Positions 20,757-30,372 of a DNA stretch of 64,000 nt are shown in pieces. Positions within the stretch are counted from its first letter, which is position 1. Every line of letters starts with the position of its first letter. The translations under genes and the position numbers were made by a program. The notes beneath the pieces are model-generated. The model did not search any database. It was not told the origin of the DNA and saw only the letters and a program-made list of their open reading frames with translations. The DNA is from an uncultured Schlesneria sp. (GTDB lineage: Bacteria > Planctomycetota > Planctomycetia > Planctomycetales > Planctomycetaceae): contig CAIQIR010000149.1 in the NCBI GenBank assembly GCA_903871875.1, positions 1-64,000 on the forward strand, given 5' to 3'.

Positions 20757-23603
20757 GCTAATGGTGACGGAACTCCCGGCGGACCCAATATTCCGACCGG
20801 TTTGAGTGCTGGAAACAACGATAACGAGCGTGTCAAAGATATCGCGATCCAGGACGAGATGCGGACGAGCTACGTCACGTACGCCATGTCTGTCATTATC
20901 AGTCGCGCGTTGCCGGATGTTCGCGACGGTTTAAAGCCGTCCCAGCGGCGTATTCTCGTCGCGATGAACGACCTGAATCTGGGCCCCAATTCGGGCCGGG
21001 TGAAGTGCGCCAAGATTTGCGGTGACACCAGCGGTAACTACCACCCTCACGGTGACGGCTCGATTTACCCCACGCTCGTGCGCATGGCCCAGAACTGGAA
21101 CGTGCGTGAAGTGCTGATCGACAAGCAAGGCAACTTCGGATCACTGGCCGGGATGCCTCCCGCCGCCATGCGATACACGGAAGCCCGGCTGTCCGCGGTC
21201 GCTTCCGAGATGCTGGACGATCTCAAGCGAGACACCGTCGATTATGTGCTGACGTACGACCAGCGAAACCGCGAACCGGTGGTCTTGCCCTCACGATTTC
21301 CCAACTTGATCGTCAACGGTTCCAACGGCATCGCCGTCGGGATGGCGACCAGTATCCCACCGCATAACCTGGGCGAAGTGTGCGACGCGACAATTCGTCT
21401 GATCGACGATCCTGAATCGACCTTGGACGATCTGATCGAATGTATTCCCGGCCCCGACTTCCCAACCGGGGGCACGATCTGCGGTCGTCTGGGTATTCGA
21501 CAAGCCTATTTGACCGGTCGATCGACGATCATCCTGCGCGCACGAACGCGGTTTCTGACGGAAAAGAATACCGACATTATCGAAGTGACCGAGATTCCCT
21601 ATCTCGAAACACGCGATCGCATCCGCGAGAAAATCGAGTTGTTGATTAAGGAAGAACGGGTCAAGGGAATTGCCCGCGTCACCGACCTGACCGACCGAAC
21701 GTTGCCCGCCTGGCAGACTTGTTTGCATATCGCCGTGAAACGCGGTGAAGACAAAGAAGTCGTGCTGAACCAACTGTTCCAGTTCTCGCCGCTGCAGTCG
21801 ACTGTCAGCATCATTCTGCTGGCGCTGGTAGGCAATCGTCCGCGATTGCTGTCGCTGAAAGAGATGCTGGCCGAATTCATCCGGCACCGCGTGACCGTCA
21901 TCCGCCGACGAACCGAGTTCCTGCTGGGCGAAGCTCGCAAGCGGAAACACACGGTAGAAGGGTTGTTGATCTCGCAGATCAACCTGGATGAAGTCATTGC
22001 GACGATCCGAAATTCCGCCAGTCGCTCGGAAGCGAAGGACCGGCTGCAACAGATCCAAGTCCCCGCGCCACTCGTGAAGCGAGCGTTGGGTGATGATGGC
22101 TTTGCCATGTATCAAAGCGAAGTCGGCGAAAAGCCGACCTATTCGCTGTCGGCAAATCAGTCCGAAGCGATCGTATCGATGCAGCTCGGTTCGCTGGCCA
22201 ACCTCGAGCGAGAAAAGCTGCACGACGAACATTCAAAACTACTGGTGGACATCCACGGCCACCTCTATCTGCTGTCGGATGAAGCCAATATTCGTGCCGT
22301 CGTTCGCGAGGACCTGGTCGCACTCAAAGTCAAGTATGCCAGCAAACGACGAACAGAAATCAACGACCTGGAACTGAGCGGCATCAATCAGGAAGATTTG
22401 ATCGCTGAAGAGCCAATGGTCGTCACGTTGTCACAACGCGGCTATATCAAGCGAATGCCGCTGAACACGTATCAGGCTCAGAATCGAGGCGGGAAAGGTG
22501 TGATCGGCGCCAAAGCCGACGACGAAGACCCGATCGAGCACCTGTTCGTGGCCAGCACTCACGCCTGGCTGTTGTTCTTCACCGATAAAGGCAAGGTTTT
22601 GTGGGAAAAGGTTTACAACCTTCCGCTGCAGAACCGAACCAGCAAGGGACGGGCACTGGTTAATTTGCTGGCATTGCCGGATGGCGATCGGATCAGCAGT
22701 TGTGTGGCCGTCCGTGAATTCGACGACCAGCGGTTCTTGATCATGGCCACCAAAAACGGTGTGGTGAAGAAGACGCCGCTCTCGGCTTATCGGCGTCCGA
22801 TGAAGGGCGGCATTATCGCGATCAATCTCCGTGACAATGATGCCTTGATCGAAACGATGATCGTCTCGCCAAACGACGATGTCCTGCTGGGAACCAAGGG
22901 CGGGATGGCAATCCGGTTTGCCGAAACCGATGCACGCAGCATGGGTCGCGACACAACCGGCGTTCGCGGCATCCGTCTTAAGAAAGACGATGTCGTCATC
23001 GGCATGATCCTGGCCGACCCCGCGATGAGTTTGTTGACCGTCTGCGAAAATGGTTATGGCAAACGGACGGCAATTGGCGTTGGCGGTGTCGCCGCCGACG
23101 AAGCGGCCGAAACCGGTGCCGAGATTGCCCCGGTGGAAGGCGCTGTCGACGATGAGGCAGTTGTTCCCGAAGATGACGCGGCGGACGACGACACCACTGC
23201 GGATGAGGTCGAATCCGAAGACGCCGAAGGCAGCGACGAAGTGGTCGGCTCTTCGAACCAATATCGCCGGCAGAAACGCGGCGGTAAGGGTGTGAAAGAC
23301 ATCAAGACTACTAAGCGAAATGGTAACGCGGTCAAAATTCTGGCCGTCACCGATCAAGACGAAGTGTTGATGGTCACCGCCAGTGGAAAGATCCAGCGGA
23401 TTCGAGCCGGAGACATCAACGAAATCGGTCGCAACACTCAAGGTGTCCGAGTCATCCGCCTGGAAGAAGGCGATAAGTTGGTCAGCATGGCCTGCATCCC
23501 GGCCGACTTGGTTGTCGATGACGTTCCTTCGGCTGCAGAAACTCCACCGACCGTCGATCCTTCAGTTCCTCCTGCAACTCCCGAGACACCTGCCGACGAG
23601 TGA
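20754..23603 (+). CDS. gyrA: DNA gyrase subunit A
   Basis: This is the breakage-reunion subunit of gyrase, about 949 residues from the TTG start ([10 protein letters not shown]). It has the [26 protein letters not shown] segment, the active tyrosine in RYTEARLS, and HPHGDGS. The six-bladed C-terminal wrapping domain contains a GyrA box QNRGGKG near residue 574, which marks gyrase rather than topoisomerase IV. In the last blade an acidic insertion of about 60 residues (about 775-835, Asp/Glu/Ala-rich) precedes a second box-like QKRGGKG near 840. A second box also occurs in mycobacterial GyrA. The C-terminal tail is Pro/Thr-rich. gyrB is not in the window. Confidence 0.96.
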   Translation: MANGDGTPGGPNIPTGLSAGNNDNERVKDIAIQDEMRTSYVTYAMSVIISRALPDVRDGLKPSQRRILVAMNDLNLGPNSGRVKCAKICGDTSGNYHPHGDGSIYPTLVRMAQNWNVREVLIDKQGNFGSLAGMPPAAMRYTEARLSAVASEMLDDLKRDTVDYVLTYDQRNREPVVLPSRFPNLIVNGSNGIAVGMATSIPPHNLGEVCDATIRLIDDPESTLDDLIECIPGPDFPTGGTICGRLGIRQAYLTGRSTIILRARTRFLTEKNTDIIEVTEIPYLETRDRIREKIELLIKEERVKGIARVTDLTDRTLPAWQTCLHIAVKRGEDKEVVLNQLFQFSPLQSTVSIILLALVGNRPRLLSLKEMLAEFIRHRVTVIRRRTEFLLGEARKRKHTVEGLLISQINLDEVIATIRNSASRSEAKDRLQQIQVPAPLVKRALGDDGFAMYQSEVGEKPTYSLSANQSEAIVSMQLGSLANLEREKLHDEHSKLLVDIHGHLYLLSDEANIRAVVREDLVALKVKYASKRRTEINDLELSGINQEDLIAEEPMVVTLSQRGYIKRMPLNTYQAQNRGGKGVIGAKADDEDPIEHLFVASTHAWLLFFTDKGKVLWEKVYNLPLQNRTSKGRALVNLLALPDGDRISSCVAVREFDDQRFLIMATKNGVVKKTPLSAYRRPMKGGIIAINLRDNDALIETMIVSPNDDVLLGTKGGMAIRFAETDARSMGRDTTGVRGIRLKKDDVVIGMILADPAMSLLTVCENGYGKRTAIGVGGVAADEAAETGAEIAPVEGAVDDEAVVPEDDAADDDTTADEVESEDAEGSDEVVGSSNQYRRQKRGGKGVKDIKTTKRNGNAVKILAVTDQDEVLMVTASGKIQRIRAGDINEIGRNTQGVRVIRLEEGDKLVSMACIPADLVVDDVPSAAETPPTVDPSVPPATPETPADE

Positions 23604-23762
23604 TCGATGAACGCGACGCGGGCGGCAGACAAACACACGATGCATGAGAGTCGCCAACACGAAATCCAAACGGTGGTCGACTCGCCTTACACAACGTGAG
23701 CAGGCAACGGTCAGCCCGCAGATCGGGCCGATTGTCGTGTCAACAAATCGGCGGACAGACGC

Positions 23763-25493
23763 ATGCCAACCGTGAATATCTCGGTGCATTTGAAGGAAAT
23801 GGCGGAACGTCAACCGACCCAGTTGGCTGTGCTTTTTCCGATCTCGCGTGATCCTTCCACTGGCCGCAACAACTACGCCAGCTATACGTACAAACGACTC
23901 GATGAGGAAAGTGATTTTCTCGCCGCCGGGCTTGAGGAAATTGGAATCGGCCGGGGCGTGAAGACGGTCCTGATGGTGCCGCCTTCACTGGAGTTCTTTT
24001 CGCTGACGTTCGCCCTGTTCAAAGTGGGTGCGGTACCGGTACTGGTCGATCCCGGAATGGGGATCAAAAATCTGGGAAAGTGTCTGTCGGAAGCACGGCC
24101 CGATGCCTTCATTGGAGTGACGAAAGCTCATCTTGCGCGAATCCTCTTTGGTTGGGGTCGGTCGACGATCAAGCAACTGGTCACAGTGGGACGACGACTG
24201 GGTTGGAGCGGATTCAACCTGACAGATCTCATTCGCCAGGGTCAGATTCGTCAGACTCAAGCGACCCCGACGACAAGCCCCTGGCGAGCCGCCGAAACCG
24301 AATCGAACGAGACGGCGGCAATTCTGTTCACCAGCGGCAGCACCGGTGTCCCCAAAGGAGCCGTCTATTCACACGGCAATTTCGCGGCACAAGTGGCAGC
24401 ACTCAAGCAGGCGTTTCAAATCGAGCCGGGCGAGATCGATCTTTGCACCTTCCCGCTGTTCGCTTTGTTTGCTCCAGCACTTGGCATGACGGCGGTCGTC
24501 CCTCGAATGGATTTTACCAAGCCAGCCCGCGTCGATCCTCGTGAAATTGAAGTACCGATCGAAACATTTGCCATCAACAACCTGTTCGGATCACCGGCAC
24601 TGCTCAATCGGGTTGGACGAGCCTGGGAATCAGCGGCCTTGCCCACCGATCAAGTCGGCGTTCGTGACCAGAATCGGCCAAAAACATGGCCATCCATTCG
24701 ACGCGTTCTCTCGGCCGGAGCGCCCGTCTCGCCTTTGATCCTCGAACGATTTTCCAGAAGACTTTCTGCCGACACGCAGATTTTTACGCCCTACGGAGCA
24801 ACGGAATCGTTACCGGTCGCCGTCATCGGCAGCCACGAAATCCTGCGGGAGACACAGCACCTGACCGCAAAGGGAGCGGGAACCTGCGTCGGTCGCCCTG
24901 TCGACGGAATTGAAGTCCAAATTATCGGGATTAACGATGGACCGATCGCGGAATGGAGCGATGACCTTCGAGTTGCAAGGGGTGAAATTGGTGAGATTGT
25001 TGTCCATGGCCCCATGGTCACACAGACTTACTACAACCGGCCTGATCTGTCGGCATTGGCCAAGATTCTCGATCCAGCCACAGGTCGCATGCGTCACCGA
25101 ATGGGAGATCTCGGATATTTCGACGATCAGGGACGACTCTGGTTTTGCGGACGCAAGTCTCACCGCGTCGTGACGTCCGATCGAACGTACTTTACGGAGC
25201 CGGTGGAAGGAGTCTTCAATACGCACCCTGCCATCTTTCGAACGGCTCTCGTGGGTGTGACACGGGGCGATGGAATCGAACCGGTGTTGTGCGTCGAACG
25301 AGAACGTGGACTGCCCCTCTCCAATCAGACGCTGACGAGAGAATTATTGGTCATCGGTGAAAGGTTCGAACATACGCGCACGATCCGAACCATCCTGTAC
25401 CACTCCCGTTTTCCAGTCGACATCCGCCACAACTCGAAGATCTTTCGGGAAAAGTTGGCCTTCTGGGCGACCAAGCGACTTCGCTCGCATTGA
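23763..25493 (+). CDS. AMP-dependent ligase, OleC-like fatty-acid/beta-hydroxy-acid activating enzyme
   Basis: This ANL-superfamily adenylating enzyme has 576 residues. The AMP/phosphate loop is AILFTSGSTGVPKGAVYSH near residue 184. Also present are the IFTPYGATESLPV acceptor motif and the GDLGYFDDQGRLWFCGRKSHRV hinge. FPLFALFAPALGMTAVVPRMDF and the DPGMGIKNLGKCL segment resemble OleC, which makes beta-lactones from beta-hydroxy acids in olefin biosynthesis. oleA, oleB and oleD are not nearby, so the assignment rests on sequence resemblance and general acyl-CoA ligase activity remains possible. The ATG at 23763 follows gyrA by about 160 bases. Confidence 0.85.
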   Translation: MPTVNISVHLKEMAERQPTQLAVLFPISRDPSTGRNNYASYTYKRLDEESDFLAAGLEEIGIGRGVKTVLMVPPSLEFFSLTFALFKVGAVPVLVDPGMGIKNLGKCLSEARPDAFIGVTKAHLARILFGWGRSTIKQLVTVGRRLGWSGFNLTDLIRQGQIRQTQATPTTSPWRAAETESNETAAILFTSGSTGVPKGAVYSHGNFAAQVAALKQAFQIEPGEIDLCTFPLFALFAPALGMTAVVPRMDFTKPARVDPREIEVPIETFAINNLFGSPALLNRVGRAWESAALPTDQVGVRDQNRPKTWPSIRRVLSAGAPVSPLILERFSRRLSADTQIFTPYGATESLPVAVIGSHEILRETQHLTAKGAGTCVGRPVDGIEVQIIGINDGPIAEWSDDLRVARGEIGEIVVHGPMVTQTYYNRPDLSALAKILDPATGRMRHRMGDLGYFDDQGRLWFCGRKSHRVVTSDRTYFTEPVEGVFNTHPAIFRTALVGVTRGDGIEPVLCVERERGLPLSNQTLTRELLVIGERFEHTRTIRTILYHSRFPVDIRHNSKIFREKLAFWATKRLRSH

Positions 25494-25525
25494 ATGGGCG
25501 CGATTTCACACGGCCGCAAATTCCA

Positions 25526-25558
25526 CCGGTTCCGATCCGGTTCCGATCCGGTTCCAAT
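25526..25558. repeat. Short tandem repeat, three 11-bp units
   Basis: CCGGTTCCGAT occurs at 25526-25536 and 25537-25547, and CCGGTTCCAAT at 25548-25558, in the spacer between the convergent ligase and pectate-lyase-like genes. There is no obvious function; copy number may vary between strains. Confidence 0.8.
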
Positions 25559-25627
25559 CTTCGAAAACACCGCTCGACAGCTCCTCATCCAACCAGAGGG
25601 CTTGGCAACTGCGTCCAACACCTGACG

Positions 25628-27688
25628 CTAATTCGATGCGTCGTGAAACAACACGTTCAACGATAATGGTTGCAATGGAATTTCAGGCCCTTCATAGCGG
25701 ATCGACAGAGTTTTATCGTCATCTGAAGGAAAGTAGATTTGGAATTGGAGCGGATGCATCCCTCGCTTGAGGGCGATCGCACCCACACGTTCGCAGCGCC
25801 GACCTTCGCTTTCAACAACCGGTCGATCATGCATCAGTAACTGACCTAACGGAGAACATCGCAGGTAAAAATGGTATACGCCATCGCGCGGAGCTTCGAA
25901 CAATCCCTTGCAAAGCAGACCAAATTCCCCGTCTCGCCGACGAGGTGCCAGGCTGATTTGCGGCACGATTCCCGACGCGGTCACCTCGAGTTTCGAAAAG
26001 TCCGGAAAGCCCGTCCAGTCCGATTTTTCGTAATAGTCAAAGCAAAGACCGGGCAACACGAACATCGGAGCGATCGGTTCGTTCCATGTCAGTTGTTGGA
26101 AAGAGACGTTCTGAACATGACTTCGCTGTTCACCAGCGAACGCACACGTTCGTAGCGTTGCAGAGCGGTTGAGTTCCAGTGAGCCTTCATACCGCGGCGA
26201 GGACCGCTCAGGCAGACTGCCATCAAGCGTGTAATGAATCTCGGCGCCGTCCGACTGGGTAGCCAGAATCACGTGATTGGCCCCGACAAAATCCTCCCCG
26301 TTCTCCGCCCGAATGGTTGGAGGAAAGATCCAGAGGTCCTTTTCCTGTGGGTTTGTCCCGTTCAGAAATTCCTCTACATCCGCGTAGCCATCACCGTCAC
26401 GATCGCTGTCTGAACCGTCGAATCGATTTGGATCGAGGTGGTATTTCAACTCCCATTCGTCGGACATGCCATCACCGTCGTGATCAGCCGGTGCGGTCCC
26501 CGCAGCAAGAACCGGCCAACTACCGACTTCGGATTGCGAATTAATAATCTGCCCGGTTCCCCCGCGAATTTGATTCACGACTCGGACATCAACATCGTCC
26601 CGCACCGGTAGCGTGGCACCTCCCTCGTTAAGGACTCGCAAAGTTGCTTGATCGGGAGAATCCGTCGTTACTTCGGAAGTGGCAAATGGGCGAGTGACTC
26701 GCAATTCATCGCGAGCCTGCTTCTCGGTCATTCCGTTAGGGGTGCGGATCAGGAACCAATCGTCCGCCGGTGCGGCTTCGGTGGCTTGGAGGCGGTTTTC
26801 GGCGAGGTAAATACGTGGATGTGGCCCACCTGGCAAAAAAGCCAATCGGGGCGATTTAGAATAAATCAAGGGCCGAAGATCATTCCCCACGTAGTTCATT
26901 CGCAATCGTTCGTCGCCGCAATAACCGGCGCGATCTCCCCAGCCATAGATCAGATTGTTTCGAAAGTCCAACAGGACGTCACCCGGCCGCGGATTGCGGC
27001 TGCGATGATAGGCATAGACGTTGTGGTGATAGCTGATCTCGCCGGGCCCGCTGATCAGCGATCCGTATCCATGTGAACCCTTGTGATGATACGACCGATT
27101 GAGACTCTCGGTGATCAAACACCATTGAACGGTGACATTCGCGGAATCACCGTTTGTCGAAAGGACTTCGTCAATGGCCCAACTCGTCGAGCAATGATCG
27201 ATGATGACGTTTCGCCCGCTACAACTAACCGCATCACATTCCTTCTTTTCAACATCGCCCGGACGAATCCGCACGTGCCGCAGGACCACATCATGTGTTT
27301 CGATCCCCAACCCATAGTTGGTGAGGCAGATCCCACCTCCAGGAGCACTCTGACCCGCGATCGTCACAAACGGCTCTTGTATGACCAGGTCATGTTTTAA
27401 AGTGATATTTCCGGCCACTTGGAAGACAATGATTCGAGGCCCGGGCGTCGCTACAGCGGCTCGCAAGCTGCCTGCAATCGGCTTTTCCTTGCGGGGATCA
27501 TAGTCGGTCAAATTTGTGACAAAAATCACTTTGCCACCTCGTCCGCCGCGCGTGTAGGCCCCTGCCCCCTCCGCTCCGGGAAACGCTGGGAACTTCGCTT
27601 CTCCGCCCATAGCGGTCTGATCAATCCCCAGGGTAATCACCATTACTGTTGCGATGACCGAAAAACAGTTCCCATAGAAACTCTGCAT
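25628..27688 (-). CDS. Secreted pectate-lyase-like beta-helix protein with PA14-like C-terminus
   Basis: This multidomain exported protein has about 686 residues. A signal peptide (about 1-28) precedes FPAFPGAEGAGAYTRGGRGG, the typical start of family 1-like polysaccharide lyases. Beta-helix rungs follow (VTIAGQSAPGGGICL, NVIIDHCSTSWAIDEVLS, EISYHHNVYAYHRSRNPR). After about 430 come calcium-binding thrombospondin-3-like repeats (DHDGDGMSDEWELKY, DSDRDGDGYADVEEF), a chitobiase-C-like segment (IHYTLDGSLPERSSP) and a PA14-like domain at the end (GVYHFYLRCSPLGQLLMHD). ATG 27688 has AGAGGA 7 bases upstream. It probably binds and cleaves pectin or another acidic polysaccharide. It is divergent from the exported protein at 28019. 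Confidence 0.87.
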   Translation of the reverse strand: MQSFYGNCFSVIATVMVITLGIDQTAMGGEAKFPAFPGAEGAGAYTRGGRGGKVIFVTNLTDYDPRKEKPIAGSLRAAVATPGPRIIVFQVAGNITLKHDLVIQEPFVTIAGQSAPGGGICLTNYGLGIETHDVVLRHVRIRPGDVEKKECDAVSCSGRNVIIDHCSTSWAIDEVLSTNGDSANVTVQWCLITESLNRSYHHKGSHGYGSLISGPGEISYHHNVYAYHRSRNPRPGDVLLDFRNNLIYGWGDRAGYCGDERLRMNYVGNDLRPLIYSKSPRLAFLPGGPHPRIYLAENRLQATEAAPADDWFLIRTPNGMTEKQARDELRVTRPFATSEVTTDSPDQATLRVLNEGGATLPVRDDVDVRVVNQIRGGTGQIINSQSEVGSWPVLAAGTAPADHDGDGMSDEWELKYHLDPNRFDGSDSDRDGDGYADVEEFLNGTNPQEKDLWIFPPTIRAENGEDFVGANHVILATQSDGAEIHYTLDGSLPERSSPRYEGSLELNRSATLRTCAFAGEQRSHVQNVSFQQLTWNEPIAPMFVLPGLCFDYYEKSDWTGFPDFSKLEVTASGIVPQISLAPRRRDGEFGLLCKGLFEAPRDGVYHFYLRCSPLGQLLMHDRPVVESEGRRCERVGAIALKRGMHPLQFQIYFPSDDDKTLSIRYEGPEIPLQPLSLNVLFHDASN

Positions 27689-28018
27689 GACAATCCTCTG
27701 ATTCGAGTTCTGCTCTTTGGGTAATGATTGGTGGGCTGTATGTCGGTGAGCTCTCTGGACGTTTCTGGGCAATTCAACCTCTGTGTATTCGGGCCAACTA
27801 TAACCCCGCAAAGGCCCCTACGACATTCAACTCCGCTTTTTCCTCGGGCCGTTGTGACAGGGTTTTCTACAGTAAATCGGCCGCTGACAGTTCTACTCCG
27901 GTTATGTCTGAGTACACTGCCTCAGTCAGATCGTCATTCGAAATTGGCCCATGAGTAATCACGGTCAATTTTCGGGAATTGATCCAGCGAGTTCTCTCCA
28001 ACGGTCAAAGGCAAATCG
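27689..28018. promoter_or_regulatory. Divergent intergenic region between two exported-protein genes
   Basis: This 330-base shared upstream region separates the pectate-lyase-like gene and the TAT-exported protein gene and probably holds both promoters. A short imperfect dyad (CTGAG-TACACTGC-CTCAG, near 27908-27925) is a possible operator. No coding frame in it looks real. Confidence 0.35.
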
Positions 28019-29644
28019 ATGAGCAAGTTACAGCCACTAACACGTCGCGACATATTGCGAGCAGGACTGACCGCGTCGATCCTGCCTTGGCTGTACCAAG
28101 GCCAGTCCGCGGCGGACGAATTGGGGAAATCAAAAAAGCCGGGGGAGACGAAGCTGTTTCTCTTCGTCGACTGGTTTCATGTCAAGAAGGGAGATCTTCA
28201 AGTCACTTTGGATCCCCAACGGATCTCGGCCGAGGGCAAAACGCTGCTCGAAACGTATGCTCGAGATTTCAAAAAGACGTTCGACCAGTCTGGACATGGA
28301 TTCAAACCGGTTGACGTTCCCTTCGGCATCCGCATCGTCCAGGAACAGGCCACGCGAAGTAAACCGTGGTTACTCGCCGACAAACCTTGGGAAAAAAGTG
28401 CCACCAGCCCGACAGTCCTCTATGACGAAGGCCGCTACCGCTGCTGGTACATCTCGCGTCTAAAAGGAGAACCGCAAAAGATGACCGCCGATCAAGAGCG
28501 GTTAATGGAAGTCAGCGGCAGCGCTTTAGCCTATGCGGAGAGCGAAGATGGAATCAATTGGACAAAACCAGTATGCGGTGTATTGAATTTCGAGGGTTCA
28601 CGTGAAAACAACCTGGTCAGTCCCGACAACAACGGCGGATCCGTATTTCGTGATGATCACGGCCCCGCCGAAGAGCGTTACAAAGGATTTCATTTCGACG
28701 AATTGCCGAAAGAGGCCGCTGGCAGCGGCTCGATGGCGCGGTACGGACTATTCGGTGTTTCCTCGCCCGACGGCTACCACTGGAAGAAGAATCCCAAACC
28801 GCTCGTCCGCTATTTCAGCGACACCGTTAACATCGCCGGTTGGGACAATGAGATGGGGAAATATGTTGGCTACTTTCGACATCATCTCAGTGGCCGGACG
28901 ATCTCGCGGGCGGAGACGACCGACTTCTGGGATTGGCCCGCACCACAGCCGCTGTTGTATGCTGGTCCGTTAGATGGACCGGCAGAAGACTATTACACGA
29001 ACTGCTACACGACCTATCCTGGCGATCCTTCGTTGAGGCTGATGTTTCCCGCGATCTACCACCGCGATAGCGACTCGGTGGATGTCCGTCTGTCGGTCAG
29101 TCGCGATGGTCGTGCATTCCAATGGGTCTCATATAACCCGATTCTTAAGCTGGGAGCAGCCGGCGAGTGGGACGGGGGGTCGCTTTACGCTCACCCCAAC
29201 TTGGTCCAACTTCCCGATGGCCGACTGGCGCTGCCTTACGACGCCTATAACACAACACACAACGAAGTCTTTTTTGAAAACTTTTACGGTGATTACAATT
29301 CCACATCGGGAATTGCCTGGGCCTTATGGGACGATGCTCGTTTGGCCGGAATCCAGGCGGATCAAATGGGACAGTTTACGATGAACGCAGCCATCTTCGA
29401 GGGCCAGCAGATCCAGTTGAACGCCCGCACGACCCAGGCTGGTCGCATCGATGTGGAATTGCGTGACCGCGGTAAAGCCATTCCGGGTTTCTCGTTCGAC
29501 GACTGCGTGCCACTGAGCGGAAATCTGGTCTGGTCCCGTTGTCAGTGGAAAGGTCAGGAATCACTGGCCTCGCTCCGCGGCAAATACGTGGAACTCGCCA
29601 TTCGCCTGCGAAGCGCTAAAATCTTCGCCTGCCGATTTGTGTGA
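28019..29644 (+). CDS. TAT-exported protein, probable glycosidase-like beta-propeller
   Basis: This protein of 541 residues has a twin-arginine signal (TRRDILRAGLTASILPWLY). Repeated segments such as SPTVLYDEGRYRCWYIS, LAYAESEDGINWTKP and NLVQLPDGRLALPYDA resemble the blades of GH32/GH43-type five-bladed propellers, in which acidic residues line the active site. I cannot place the catalytic pair with confidence. The C-terminal 110 residues look like a beta-sandwich. Such proteins are common in planctomycetes beside polysaccharide lyases, and this one is divergent from a pectate-lyase-like gene. A role in plant or algal glycan breakdown is inferred. Confidence 0.75.
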   Translation: MSKLQPLTRRDILRAGLTASILPWLYQGQSAADELGKSKKPGETKLFLFVDWFHVKKGDLQVTLDPQRISAEGKTLLETYARDFKKTFDQSGHGFKPVDVPFGIRIVQEQATRSKPWLLADKPWEKSATSPTVLYDEGRYRCWYISRLKGEPQKMTADQERLMEVSGSALAYAESEDGINWTKPVCGVLNFEGSRENNLVSPDNNGGSVFRDDHGPAEERYKGFHFDELPKEAAGSGSMARYGLFGVSSPDGYHWKKNPKPLVRYFSDTVNIAGWDNEMGKYVGYFRHHLSGRTISRAETTDFWDWPAPQPLLYAGPLDGPAEDYYTNCYTTYPGDPSLRLMFPAIYHRDSDSVDVRLSVSRDGRAFQWVSYNPILKLGAAGEWDGGSLYAHPNLVQLPDGRLALPYDAYNTTHNEVFFENFYGDYNSTSGIAWALWDDARLAGIQADQMGQFTMNAAIFEGQQIQLNARTTQAGRIDVELRDRGKAIPGFSFDDCVPLSGNLVWSRCQWKGQESLASLRGKYVELAIRLRSAKIFACRFV

Positions 29645-29701
29645 TGCGAACGTCGCGTCCTGAACCACAACCGCCGATTGTCTCTGTGAGGATTGCCAGC
29701 C

Positions 29702-30361
29702 ATGCAGGCTTTGTTCGTCCACGGAATGGGAAGATCTCCTTTATCCGGCATGCCATTACTCTGGCGATTAAAGCGTCATGGAGTCACGGTCTCGTCATTC
29801 TTTTATACGGTGACCTTTCAAGACTTCAAATCGATTGAAGCAAGACTCTGTAAGAAGATCGTTCGAGTTGCCAATGCAGGAGAATACATTCTGGTCGGCC
29901 ACTCGCTAGGCGGCGTTCTCATCCGTAGTGCGCTCGCGGCGCTCCCACCGGGAACCCGGTTGCCGAGTCGAATATTTGTGCTTGGGTCACCCGTTCGACC
30001 TTCGCGAATTGCGAAATACTTGAGTCGCAACTTGTTGTTTCGAATCGCCACTCGCGATTGCGGTCAGTTGCTATCGTCAGAAGAACGCATGCAACGCATT
30101 GCCCCCAGCCAGGTCCCGACAACAAGTTTCGTGGGCACTCATGGACTGTACGGAAAGATGAGTCCCTTTGGTGACGAAATCAATGACGGCGTGGTTTCCG
30201 CCTCTGAAGTCGCTGCAAACTGGATCACGGAAGAAGTGCAGGTTCCCGTTGTTCACTCGTGGATGCCGTCCAGTAAGCAGATTTCGCAACTGATTATCGA
30301 ACGGTTACCAAACTCCGAATTGACTTCAAGCAACACGGATCCTGCTGATTCGCACCATTGA
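29702..30361 (+). CDS. Alpha/beta hydrolase, PGAP1/lipase-like
   Basis: This small hydrolase has about 219 residues. FVHGMGRSPLSGMP near the start supplies the oxyanion loop. LVGHSLGGVLIRSAL near 64 is the nucleophile elbow with serine. FGDEINDGVVS and VVHSWMP near the end provide the likely acid and histidine. The layout matches PGAP1-like or triacylglycerol-lipase-like serine esterases. GAGG about 10 bases upstream supports ATG 29702. No signal peptide is apparent. It lies 57 bases after the propeller gene on the same strand and converges with the AAA+ gene, leaving about 11 bases between stops. The substrate is unknown. Confidence 0.8.
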   Translation: MQALFVHGMGRSPLSGMPLLWRLKRHGVTVSSFFYTVTFQDFKSIEARLCKKIVRVANAGEYILVGHSLGGVLIRSALAALPPGTRLPSRIFVLGSPVRPSRIAKYLSRNLLFRIATRDCGQLLSSEERMQRIAPSQVPTTSFVGTHGLYGKMSPFGDEINDGVVSASEVAANWITEEVQVPVVHSWMPSSKQISQLIIERLPNSELTSSNTDPADSHH

Positions 30362-30372
30362 ACCTTCGAATC

